Source: UBA9676 sp036522155 (lineage in GTDB: Bacteria; Actinomycetota; Actinomycetes; Streptosporangiales; Streptosporangiaceae). Taken from it: a DNA stretch of 23,904 nucleotides. The number at the start of each line of letters is the position of its first letter. Within the stretch, counting starts at the first letter, position 1. Both the position numbers and the translations under genes were made by a program. Below are positions 1 through 6,597 of this stretch, in pieces. The stretch covers positions 1-23,904 of the forward strand of contig DATDGI010000262.1 in NCBI GenBank assembly GCA_036522155.1, given 5' to 3'. Under the pieces are notes generated by a model. It was not told the origin of the DNA, did not search any database, and saw only the letters and a program-made list of their open reading frames with translations.

Positions 1-1536
1 GAGACCGGCGCTGCGGCCGGGGGGGGCCGTGACCATGCTTCCGGGGTCGTTGCCGCTGCCGGTGAGCCCGGGGCGCCGGACCGGGACGAGGTGGCGGCCC
101 AGGCGTCAGCCGCCAGGGAGATCGAGACCGGGGCCCGGCTGGAGGTCAGGACCGCCGAGGAGCGGCTGCGGGCGATCGCGGGCCGGGCGGATGCGCTCGC
201 CGCCGCGGCGGTGGCCGAGCGGCGGGCCACCCTGGCCGCCGCCGAGCGCAACCAGCGCCGGCAGGAGCAGGCGCAGGTCGCCAGCGCCGTGGTCCAGGGG
301 ACGCGGCTGGCGCTTGACGCCCTGGCCCGGTCGCTGGCCGTGGCCACCGCCGGCCGGCAGGCCGCCGAGCAGGCCCGTGAGGGCCGCTCGGATGCACTGA
401 AATCGGTGCGGACGCAGGTCAGGGAGCTCGCGGGCGACCTGGACCGGGTGGTCGACAGCGCCCACGGCGCCGAGATGGTCCAGGCTGAGCGCCGGATCCG
501 GCTGGAGCAGGTGGCCAGCCGGGCCGCCGAGGAGTTCGGCGTGGACACCGAGTCGCTGGTCGCCGAGTACGGACCGGACGTGCTCATCCCGCCGCCGGCG
601 GACGAGGCTGACGGGACCGCCGGGCGGCGGCCGGCCGCGCGGGAGCCGGCCACCGGTGAGCCGGCCCATGGTGAGCCGACCGGCGGCCGGGCGGCCCATG
701 ATGAACCGTCCCGCGGCGAGACGGCCCATGGCCCGCTGGCGGCTGGGAACGGGCTGGCCAGCGGCGGACCGGCCACCTCCCCGGCTGGGAACGGGCTGGC
801 CAGCGGCGGGTCGGCCACATCCCCGGCGGGGGACGCGGCGGCCAGGCCGTCGGCTGAGGGAGGGCGGCCGTTCGTCCGGGAGGAGCAGGAGCGGCGCGCG
901 GCGGTGGCCCAGCGTCAGCTCGACCAGCTGGGCAAGGTGAACCCGCTGGCGCTGGAGGAGTACGCGGCGCTGGAGGAGCGGCACGCGTTCCTCGCCGCCC
1001 AGCTGGAGGATCTCAAGAAGACCCGCCGGGACCTGCTGACCGTGGTCAAGGAGGTGGACGACCGGGTCCAGGAGGTGTTCGCCGCCGCTTTCGAGGACAC
1101 GGCCCGGGAGTTCGAGGACATCTTCGGCCGGCTCTTCCCTGGTGGCCAGGGGCGGCTGATCCTCACCGAGCCGGACGACATGCTCGCGACCGGCATCGAC
1201 TTCGAAGCCCGTCCGCCGGGCAAGAAGGTCAGGCGGCTGTCCCTGCTGTCGGGCGGGGAGAGGTCGCTGACCGCGATCGCCTTCCTGGTGGCCATCTTCA
1301 AGGCCCGGCCCTCGCCCTTCTACGTACTCGACGAGGTGGAGGCGGCGCTTGACGACACCAACCTGCAGCGGCTGCTGCACATCTTCGAGGAACTGCGCGC
1401 CACCTCGCAGCTCCTCCTGGTCACCCACCAGAAGCGGACTATGGAGGTCGCGGACGCGCTGTACGGGATCAGCATGCAGGGAGACGGTGTGTCCTCGGTG
1501 GTAAGCCAGCGGCTGCGGGAGCCCGAGCGCACCTGA
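1..1536 (+). CDS. smc: Chromosome partition protein SMC, C-terminal part (cut by left edge)
   Basis: SMC is the ATPase of the condensin-like complex that organises and segregates the chromosome. The frame is open from base 1, so the gene starts outside the window and 511 residues are visible. Residues ~30-190 are charged, Ala/Arg/Glu-rich coiled coil returning from the hinge. The C-terminal head follows: the conserved VNPLALEEY stretch near 943, the LSGGE signature at 1246-1260, and Walker B/D-loop FYVLDEVEAALDD from 1318. The last residues (SMQGDGVS..SQRLRE) are typical of actinobacterial SMC. Between the coiled coil (ending EYGPD, ~570-584) and the head (REEQE, ~880) lies a ~95-residue Gly/Ala/Pro/Glu-rich insertion with internal repeats. 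An internal GTG at 91 is not the real start. ftsY follows after 33 bases, the usual neighbour. Confidence 0.97.
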   Translation, partial: ETGAAAGGGRDHASGVVAAAGEPGAPDRDEVAAQASAAREIETGARLEVRTAEERLRAIAGRADALAAAAVAERRATLAAAERNQRRQEQAQVASAVVQGTRLALDALARSLAVATAGRQAAEQAREGRSDALKSVRTQVRELAGDLDRVVDSAHGAEMVQAERRIRLEQVASRAAEEFGVDTESLVAEYGPDVLIPPPADEADGTAGRRPAAREPATGEPAHGEPTGGRAAHDEPSRGETAHGPLAAGNGLASGGPATSPAGNGLASGGSATSPAGDAAARPSAEGGRPFVREEQERRAAVAQRQLDQLGKVNPLALEEYAALEERHAFLAAQLEDLKKTRRDLLTVVKEVDDRVQEVFAAAFEDTAREFEDIFGRLFPGGQGRLILTEPDDMLATGIDFEARPPGKKVRRLSLLSGGERSLTAIAFLVAIFKARPSPFYVLDEVEAALDDTNLQRLLHIFEELRATSQLLLVTHQKRTMEVADALYGISMQGDGVSSVVSQRLREPERT

Positions 1537-1569
1537 GCGCCCCGCGCCATCTGCCAGACTGGGGCCGTT

Positions 1570-2760
1570 ATGGGATACCTGATCGTCGCCATCGCCGTTG
1601 TCATCCTGCTCGCCGTCGTGGGCGGTTTCCTGTTCCGGCCGAGCCGCCGCCGCGGACCCGGCGGCGCCCCCCCCGCCCCCCCATCCGGCCCGGCCGGGCA
1701 GGCGGGCACGGCCAGAGAGCCCGGTCTGGCCGGCGCGGCGGGCCTGAACGGGGACGCGGGAGCCACGGGCACCGCCGTCGGCACGCTGCCGCCCCCCGCG
1801 CCAGGACCCGCCACCACCGCGGCGGAGGTGCCGCCCCCGCTGGCGGGCCGCATGGTACGGCTCCGGGGCCGGCTCGCCCGGTCGCAGAGCGGATTCGGGT
1901 CGGTCCTGCTTGGCCTGCTGTCCCGGCCCGGCCTGGACGAGCAGGACTGGGAGCAGATCGAGGACACGCTGCTCGCCGCCGACCTCGGGGTGGGCCCGGC
2001 CCGCCAGCTCATGACCGAGCTGCGGACGCAGGTCAAGGTCGAGGGCGCCAGCGGTGGCGGCTCGGTGCGCGGGCTGCTGCGGGCCGACCTCATCCAGGCC
2101 ATCGGCGACGACGTGGACCGGAGCCTGCACCTCGGCCCGCATGGCTCCCGGCCGGCCGTGGTGCTGGTGGTGGGGGTCAACGGCACCGGCAAGACCTCCG
2201 CCTGCGGCAAGCTGGCCCGCGCTCTCATCGGGGACGGCCAGTCCGTGCTGCTGGGAGCGGCCGACACGTTCCGGGCGGCGGCCGCCGACCAGCTGGCGAC
2301 CTGGGGGAGCCGGGTGGGTGCCCGGGTGGTGCGGGCCGACCGCGAGGGTGCGGACCCGGCGAGCGTGGCGTTCGAAGCGGTCAGGGAGGGGATCGACGCC
2401 CGGGTGGACACGGTCATCGTGGACACCGCCGGCCGGCTCCACACCAAGACCGGGCTGATGGACGAGCTGGGGAAGATCAAGCGGGTGATCGAGAAGCGGG
2501 CCACGGTGGATGAGGTCCTGCTCGTGCTCGATGCCACCACCGGTCAGAACGGCCTGCGCCAGGCCCGCGTGTTCGCCGAGGTGGTGGACATCACCGGGAT
2601 CATCCTGACCAAGCTGGACGGCACCGCCAAGGGCGGCATCGTGGTCGCGGTCCAGCGTGAGCTGGGGGTGCCGGTGAAGCTGGTCGGGCTGGGCGAGGGC
2701 CCCGACGACCTGGCTGCCTTCGAGCCCGCGGCGTTCGTCGACGCCATTCTCGGCGACTGA
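1570..2760 (+). CDS. ftsY: Signal recognition particle receptor FtsY
   Basis: FtsY is the membrane-associated GTPase receptor that docks the SRP-ribosome complex at the Sec translocon. The 396-residue product opens with one hydrophobic segment (residues ~3-22) followed by Arg residues. A Pro/Gly/Ala linker (~30-95) replaces the acidic A domain of enterobacteria, as is usual in actinobacteria. The NG domain follows: G1 GVNGTGKT at 202-209, ADTFRAAA at 231-238, G3 DTAGRL at 285-290, G4 TKLDG at 347-351, and the closing GLGEGPDDLAAF at 373-384. ATG at 1570 places the membrane segment at the very N-terminus; no strong Shine-Dalgarno is visible, so translation may depend on smc. Its partner ffh lies further along the window. 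Confidence 0.97.
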   Translation: MGYLIVAIAVVILLAVVGGFLFRPSRRRGPGGAPPAPPSGPAGQAGTAREPGLAGAAGLNGDAGATGTAVGTLPPPAPGPATTAAEVPPPLAGRMVRLRGRLARSQSGFGSVLLGLLSRPGLDEQDWEQIEDTLLAADLGVGPARQLMTELRTQVKVEGASGGGSVRGLLRADLIQAIGDDVDRSLHLGPHGSRPAVVLVVGVNGTGKTSACGKLARALIGDGQSVLLGAADTFRAAAADQLATWGSRVGARVVRADREGADPASVAFEAVREGIDARVDTVIVDTAGRLHTKTGLMDELGKIKRVIEKRATVDEVLLVLDATTGQNGLRQARVFAEVVDITGIILTKLDGTAKGGIVVAVQRELGVPVKLVGLGEGPDDLAAFEPAAFVDAILGD

Positions 2761-2764
2761 GCCA

Positions 2765-2777
2765 GGCCCGGCGGGCC
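2765..2777 (+). terminator. GC hairpin just after ftsY
   Basis: GGCCC at 2765-2769 pairs with GGGCC at 2773-2777 around a three-base loop, four bases after the ftsY stop. There is no T tract. It could end the smc-ftsY transcript before the AT-richer spacer, but a short GC stem is also common by chance in this sequence. Confidence 0.3.
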
Positions 2778-2797
2778 GCGCGAAGTTGTTACGAAAA

Positions 2798-2811
2798 GCA
2801 ATAGTAATTGC
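2798..2811. promoter_or_regulatory. AT-rich palindrome upstream of the flavohemoglobin-like gene
   Basis: GCAAT (2798-2802) and ATTGC (2807-2811) form an inverted repeat around AGTA, in a locally AT-rich part of the 264-base ftsY to flavohemoglobin spacer. It lies ~215 bases before the TTG start. Its form suits a dimeric regulator. I could not match it to a known NO- or redox-sensor box. Confidence 0.3.
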
Positions 2812-2957
2812 GCGGCCGCACGGCATGATCGAATTGGCGGAGAACGGCACCGGGCTTCCCCGCGGGTGATCTTTATATGACCCCAGGTGGACAAAAGGTC
2901 GTTCCGGTAGGAGAGATATACTCCGTAGTGCCCCGCTTTCGGCAATGGGCGGAAAAG

Positions 2958-2978
2958 GACAGAACTGTCATCTAAACT
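2958..2978 (+). promoter_or_regulatory. Palindrome and possible -10 of the flavohemoglobin-like operon
   Basis: GACAG (2958-2962) and CTGTC (2965-2969) are perfect inverted arms separated by AA. Four bases later comes TAAACT (2973-2978), which fits the actinobacterial TANNNT -10 pattern. Transcription would start near 2985 and leave a ~40-base leader carrying a strong G-rich Shine-Dalgarno (3012-3020). The palindrome would sit in the -35/-10 spacer, a normal operator position. I see no convincing -35 hexamer. Confidence 0.32.
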
Positions 2979-3024
2979 GAGCCATATCTGGTAATTCCCA
3001 TGGTCGCGCCCGGGGGGGAGCAGC

Positions 3025-4149
3025 TTGGACGTCCAGCGGCTCAAGGAGTCCTTCGCCCGCGTGGCCATGCACGGCGATGAGGTGCCGCTTTTCTTCTTTT
3101 CCGATCTGTTCCTGCGGCATCCGGAGACGCGCGACATGTTCCCGGTCTCCATGACGGTCATGCGCGACCGCCTGGTGCATGCCCTGGCCAGGATCGTGTC
3201 AGACGTGGACAACCTCGACGGGCTGACCTCCTACCTGCGGGGCTTAGGCCGCGATCACCGCAAGTTCGGCACCATCGCCGAGCACTACCCGCTCGTGGGC
3301 ACGAGCCTGCTGGCCACCCTGGCCCACTTCAACGGCCCGGACTGGACCCCCGGTCTCGCGGCCGACTGGAGGTCGGCCTACGACCTGGTCGCCCAGATCA
3401 TGATCACGGCAGCTCGCGAAGACGAGGGAGTCCGGCCGCCGTTCTGGGAGGCCACCGTGATCGCCCACGAGCTGCGCCGATACGACATTTCCGTCTTCCG
3501 CATCGCCGTTAACGAGCCACTGGCGTACCGGCCCGGGCAGTCGGTCAGCATCGAGTCGGAGGAGCGGCCACGGCTCTGGCGGCTGTACTCGATGGCGAAC
3601 GCCCCGCGGGACGACCTGACGATGGATTTCCACGTGCGCATGATCGACGGCGGTGCGCTGAGCATGGTGCTCACCCGGGGCCTGGCCGTCGGCTCGCGGC
3701 TCAAGGTCGGCCCGCCGCTCGGCTCACTCGTCTACGACGCCGGGCCGGCCCAGGCCAGGCGGGATGTCCTGCTCGTCGGCGGGAGCACCGGCCTGGCCCC
3801 GCTCAAGGCCATCGTCGAGCAGATGTCCGACCTCCCAGATCCCCCGCAGGTGCACCTGTTCTTCGGCGCCCGGACCGCCGACGGCCTCTATGACCTGGCC
3901 GACCTGGAGAAGATGGCGGCGGGGTTCGACTGGCTGACGGCCGTCCCGGTCGTCTCCCACGAGCCAGGCTTTGCCGGCGAGCACGGCCAGCTGCCCGCGG
4001 TGGTGGCCCGCAGCGGCACCTGGCGTGAGCACGACGCCTACGTGTCCGGGCCGAGCTCACTGGTGGAGGCCACCGTCGCCCAGCTCACCGCCGTGGGCGT
4101 ACCACCGGGCCAGATCCATGTAGAAGACTTTGGCTGGAGTGAGCCATGA
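3025..4149 (+). CDS. Flavohemoglobin-like protein: globin fused to FAD/NAD(P)H reductase
   Basis: This 374-residue cytosolic protein joins a globin (about 1-135) to a ferredoxin-reductase-type module (about 140-374), the architecture of NO-dioxygenating flavohemoglobins. Visible landmarks are CD1 Phe39, proximal His78 (GRDH), Tyr88 (EHYPLVG), the FAD motif RLYS at 186-189 and the NAD-binding stretch GGSTGLAP at 252-259. Hand alignment to E. coli Hmp puts Phe25 at the B10 Tyr position and Met46 at the E7 Gln position, so the usual NO/O2-stabilising pair looks absent. The start is TTG at 3025: an in-frame stop at 2992-2994 blocks upstream starts, no ATG or GTG lies between, and GGGGGGGAG (3012-3020) is four bases upstream. 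Its last four bases overlap the next gene. Family is firm; NO detoxification itself is inferred and uncertain. Confidence 0.9.
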   Translation: MDVQRLKESFARVAMHGDEVPLFFFSDLFLRHPETRDMFPVSMTVMRDRLVHALARIVSDVDNLDGLTSYLRGLGRDHRKFGTIAEHYPLVGTSLLATLAHFNGPDWTPGLAADWRSAYDLVAQIMITAAREDEGVRPPFWEATVIAHELRRYDISVFRIAVNEPLAYRPGQSVSIESEERPRLWRLYSMANAPRDDLTMDFHVRMIDGGALSMVLTRGLAVGSRLKVGPPLGSLVYDAGPAQARRDVLLVGGSTGLAPLKAIVEQMSDLPDPPQVHLFFGARTADGLYDLADLEKMAAGFDWLTAVPVVSHEPGFAGEHGQLPAVVARSGTWREHDAYVSGPSSLVEATVAQLTAVGVPPGQIHVEDFGWSEP

Positions 4150-4826
4150 CCGTGACGTCCCGCCGCGAGCGCCTGACCCCTGACCAGGTGCAGTCGGTCA
4201 CCTTCCCCCCGGCCCGGCTCGGCCGCCGCGGGTTCGACGAGGAGCACGTCCGGGCGTTCTGCGCCCAGGTCGAGGGTGAACTCGTGACCCTGCTGAACGA
4301 GAAGGCCTCGCTCTGGGAGGAGGTCGAACGGCTGCGCCGCCGGATGCTCGGGCACAACGGCGATGTGCCCGGCTACCGGCCGGAGGACGCTCACATCCAG
4401 GCCGTCCGCATCCTGTCCAACGCCCAGCAGACGGCCGACCGCTATGTGGCGGATGCCCAGCACTACAGCCGCCAGCTCGCCGAAGATGCCCGCCGCCGCC
4501 GGGACGAGGTGCTGGCCGAGGCCCAGGAGCACGCCGAGCGCGTGCTGGAAGAGGCGCACCAGCAGGGCACCCGGGCCGCGGAGGTGGCGATGATGGGCCC
4601 GGCCACGCTGACCCCGGGGGAACGGCGGGAACTTCAGGCCGAGCTCGCTTACCTGCGCACGTTCAGCGATGTCTACCGCAACCACTTGCGTGCCTACCTG
4701 GAGGCCCTGCTGCGCAACGTGGAGGAATGGGAGCGGGCCGAGAAATCCTCCCTGTCGGCGGCCCGGGCCGAACTGTCGGCTGGCGTGGCCGAACTGCCGC
4801 TCCGGCCGCAACCGCGGCTGGAGTAG
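4146..4826 (+). CDS. DivIVA-domain coiled-coil protein coupled to the globin gene
   Basis: This 226-residue protein starts with a DivIVA-type N-terminal domain (residues ~10-67; key stretch FPPARLGRRGFDEEHVRAFC at 20-39). Two coiled-coil stretches follow (~40-67 and ~85-200), rich in Glu, Arg and Ala, then a short tail. DivIVA family members bind curved membranes and recruit partners at poles or septa. This one is shorter than the polar-growth protein Wag31/DivIVA and is not in the division cluster, so it is probably a paralogue. Its ATG overlaps the flavohemoglobin stop (ATGA at 4146-4149), which implies translational coupling and co-expression. A role as membrane scaffold for the globin reductase is my inference. 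Confidence 0.87.
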   Translation: MTVTSRRERLTPDQVQSVTFPPARLGRRGFDEEHVRAFCAQVEGELVTLLNEKASLWEEVERLRRRMLGHNGDVPGYRPEDAHIQAVRILSNAQQTADRYVADAQHYSRQLAEDARRRRDEVLAEAQEHAERVLEEAHQQGTRAAEVAMMGPATLTPGERRELQAELAYLRTFSDVYRNHLRAYLEALLRNVEEWERAEKSSLSAARAELSAGVAELPLRPQPRLE

Positions 4827-4838
4827 CTGGGGCCGCCC

Positions 4839-4890
4839 GGCCGGGTGAAGGCGGCCGGGTGAAGGCGGCCGGGTGAGGGCGGCCGGGTGG
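4839..4890. repeat. 14-bp tandem repeat between the convergent pairs
   Basis: The unit GGCCGGGTGAAGGC occurs at 4839-4852 and 4853-4866, with one change at 4867-4880, and partly at 4881-4890. It lies in the 133-base gap between the DivIVA-like stop and the end of the minus-strand reductase gene. A 14-base period is not a multiple of three, which supports a noncoding element. It may serve in termination for both converging transcripts, but no classic stem with T tract is present. Confidence 0.75.
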
Positions 4891-4959
4891 CTCCCCGGCC
4901 AGCTGGGCGGGCTGCTAGGCCGGGCTGGGGCAGGCCGCCCGGCCGGCGGAGGCAGCCGG

Positions 4960-5922
4960 TCAGCTGGCCGGGGCCATCGGCAGGAACGCGTCGGCCTGGA
5001 TCGAGCGCAGCGACATCCCGGCCAGGAACAGGGCGCGCCGGGCCCGGGCGACCGAGCCTGCGCCGCCGCACAGGTAGGCCCGGGCGGCGGGGGAGCCGGC
5101 TAGCCTGGCGTACTCCGACGTCACCACCTCGGCGATGTCCTCCCCGCGGGACAGCAGGCAGGTCCGCCACCGGATCCCCGGCCCGCCGGAGCGGCCGTTC
5201 AGCGGATCACAACGCCAGTACACCCGGCTGGCGGCCGCGGCGCCGGCCACCATCACCACCGGCCCGGTGTGCCCCTGCCGCAAGGCGTCGCGGGCGATCG
5301 CGGCCAGCGGCCCGACGCCGGTTCCCGTGCCGGCCAGCAGTAACGGCCCAGTCGGCCGCCCGGGCAGGTAGAAGCACTCGCCGTTAGGTATGCCAAGGCC
5401 GATGGCGGCGCCCGGGCGGGCGCTGGCCAGCCAGCCGCTCATGGCCCCGCCCGGATAGACGCGCAGGTGGAACTCCATGCCGTGGCGGGCGGCCTCGGCG
5501 GGCAGGTTCGCCAGCGAGTACGTGCGGGCCACCCCGCCATCGCGGGACAGCGTCAGGTGCTGGCCGGCCCGGAAAGGCACCGGCCGGGCCGGGCGCAGCC
5601 ACACCGCCAGCACGCCGGCGGCCAGCCACCTGCGGCGCAGCAGGACCGCGGGGGTGATCATGTCATCGGCGGCCGGGGCGACGGTCATGTCGGTGACCGG
5701 GTGCGCGAGGCAGGCCAGGAAGTACCCGCTCGCGGCGAGCGTGGCCTTCAGCAGGTCCCGGCCGCCCTCGCCCGGGTCGCCGGACTCCGCCCGCAGCAGG
5801 CAGGAGTGGCACACCCCGGCCCGGCAGGCCGCGGGCAGCGTGACGCCGTGCCTGGCCAGGCCGTCCAGCACCGACTCACCGGCCTGCAGTTCGTACCCGC
5901 GCCCCTGGTAGGTGAGCAGCAC
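4960..5922 (-). CDS. [2Fe-2S] ferredoxin-FAD-NAD(P)H oxidoreductase paired with truncated hemoglobin
   Basis: The 320-residue product is a three-module electron-transfer protein of the oxygenase-reductase type. The N-terminal plant-type ferredoxin has cysteines 33, 38, 41 and 71 (C-x4-C-x2-C...C). The FAD domain carries RTYS at 133-136, and the nucleotide-binding domain has GTGTGVGPL at 198-206. The C-terminus ends in ADAFLP, usual for this class. Electrons would flow from NAD(P)H through FAD and the iron-sulfur cluster to a partner. The start is GTG at 5922, five bases after the truncated-hemoglobin stop, so the two form an operon and the hemoglobin is the obvious candidate acceptor (inference). 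It could instead serve an oxygenase elsewhere, but none is encoded here. Confidence 0.9.
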   Translation of the reverse strand: MLLTYQGRGYELQAGESVLDGLARHGVTLPAACRAGVCHSCLLRAESGDPGEGGRDLLKATLAASGYFLACLAHPVTDMTVAPAADDMITPAVLLRRRWLAAGVLAVWLRPARPVPFRAGQHLTLSRDGGVARTYSLANLPAEAARHGMEFHLRVYPGGAMSGWLASARPGAAIGLGIPNGECFYLPGRPTGPLLLAGTGTGVGPLAAIARDALRQGHTGPVVMVAGAAAASRVYWRCDPLNGRSGGPGIRWRTCLLSRGEDIAEVVTSEYARLAGSPAARAYLCGGAGSVARARRALFLAGMSLRSIQADAFLPMAPAS

Positions 5923-5927
5923 GACGG

Positions 5928-6296
5928 TCAGCGGTTGAGCACGTCGTCCCTGACACTGGCCGCGACCGCGCCGGCCGCGGCGATGTCGTCCTCGCCAACG
6001 CCCAGTTCGCGCAGGGTCTCCGCCAGGTGGCCGATGACCAGGTCGACATGCTCGTCGGACAGCCCGGCCAGGCTGGCATGCGCGGTGCGCAGATCCCGCC
6101 CGGTGTAACTATTCGGGCCGCCGAGCGCCATGGTCAGGAATGCCGTCTGCTTGGCGATCTGACGATCCATGTCCACGCCGTCGAAATAGCGGCACAGCCG
6201 CGGATCGGCGAGAACCTTGCGGTAGAAAACCTCAGTCGCACCAGCGACCGCTGGGGCCCCACCTAAACGATCAAAGATACTTGCCTGAGTCGCCAT
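5928..6296 (-). CDS. glbN: Group I truncated hemoglobin (trHbN-like)
   Basis: This 122-residue protein matches group I 2/2 hemoglobins, small heme proteins that bind O2 or NO in the cytosol. Aligned by hand to M. tuberculosis trHbN, it has B10 Tyr25, CD1 Phe38, Gln46 at E7, Gln50 at E11 and proximal F8 His73. The conserved ALGGPNSYTGRDL stretch lies at 57-69. B10 Tyr with E11 Gln is the arrangement linked to NO dioxygenation in trHbN, so this protein, unlike its neighbour at 3025, has a complete distal pocket. I chose ATG at 6296: a TTG seven codons upstream is in frame, but a promoter -10 ends seven bases before this ATG, indicating a leaderless message. The reductase gene follows after five bases. 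Confidence 0.93.
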   Translation of the reverse strand: MATQASIFDRLGGAPAVAGATEVFYRKVLADPRLCRYFDGVDMDRQIAKQTAFLTMALGGPNSYTGRDLRTAHASLAGLSDEHVDLVIGHLAETLRELGVGEDDIAAAGAVAASVRDDVLNR

Positions 6297-6301
6297 ATGG
6301 T

Positions 6302-6332
6302 GGGTTATAACCCGCAATCACGGCGGGCACAA
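6302..6332 (-). promoter_or_regulatory. Leaderless promoter with overlapping palindrome for glbN
   Basis: Read on the minus strand, TTGTGC (6332-6327) and TATAAC (6309-6304) are separated by 17 bases, a good -35/-10 pair. Only seven bases separate the -10 from the glbN ATG at 6296, so transcription should start at or next to the start codon. The -10 lies inside the perfect 12-base palindrome GGGTTATAACCC (6302-6313), a natural position for a repressor operator. Confidence 0.6.
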
Positions 6333-6481
6333 GCGCTTTCTCATTAGGGACGGAGTTTTATGCGGGTCTAAATGGCCGGCGTGGCTGGCGGCGGCCGGAT
6401 CCGGGCGGCTCCGGTCACGGGCGGCCGGTCCCGGGCGGGGAGTTCCGTGCCCGGCCCGGTGGCTGGCCACGGCGGGCCGGT

Positions 6482-6527
6482 GAAACACGCACGTAACATG
6501 CCCGCGGGCTGTTCACCGACCGGAAAC
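6482..6527 (+). promoter_or_regulatory. GlnR-box-like motifs upstream of glnB
   Basis: TTCAC-N6-GAAAC at 6512-6527 fits the actinobacterial GlnR pattern gTnAC-N6-GAAAC except for its first base. A second pair, GAAAC-N6-GTAAC, lies at 6482-6497 with the half-sites in the other order and 11-base spacing. They sit 70-115 bases before the glnB start, a plausible position for activation under nitrogen limitation. A full four-half-site box is not present, so GlnR control is a reasonable inference only. Confidence 0.42.
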
Positions 6528-6597
6528 ACTCCATGATGGCGGCGGAAATGACGCCCGGCGAGGGTGGGCGGAGCGGGGTGCCCTGGGAGGTGGCTGG

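Larger units (their letters stand above)
6297..6597. other. Divergent spacer between glbN and glnB
   Basis: These 301 bases separate the minus-strand hemoglobin operon from plus-strand glnB. The left end holds the glbN promoter. The middle (about 6360-6480) is very GC-rich with no coding signal that I can support. The right part contains GlnR-like half-sites (6482-6527) and the glnB Shine-Dalgarno GGGAGG (6585-6590). No amtB or fragment of it is visible. Confidence 0.7.

Noticed and set aside
106..2850. 914-codon open frame on the minus strand across smc and ftsY
   Set aside because: It is antisense to two certain genes, has low-complexity composition and no family features. Long antisense frames are expected in this high-GC sequence.
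2888..2922. Promoter TGGACA ... TATACT upstream of the flavohemoglobin-like gene
   Set aside because: Both hexamers look good but are separated by 23 bases, too far for a standard sigma-70 promoter.
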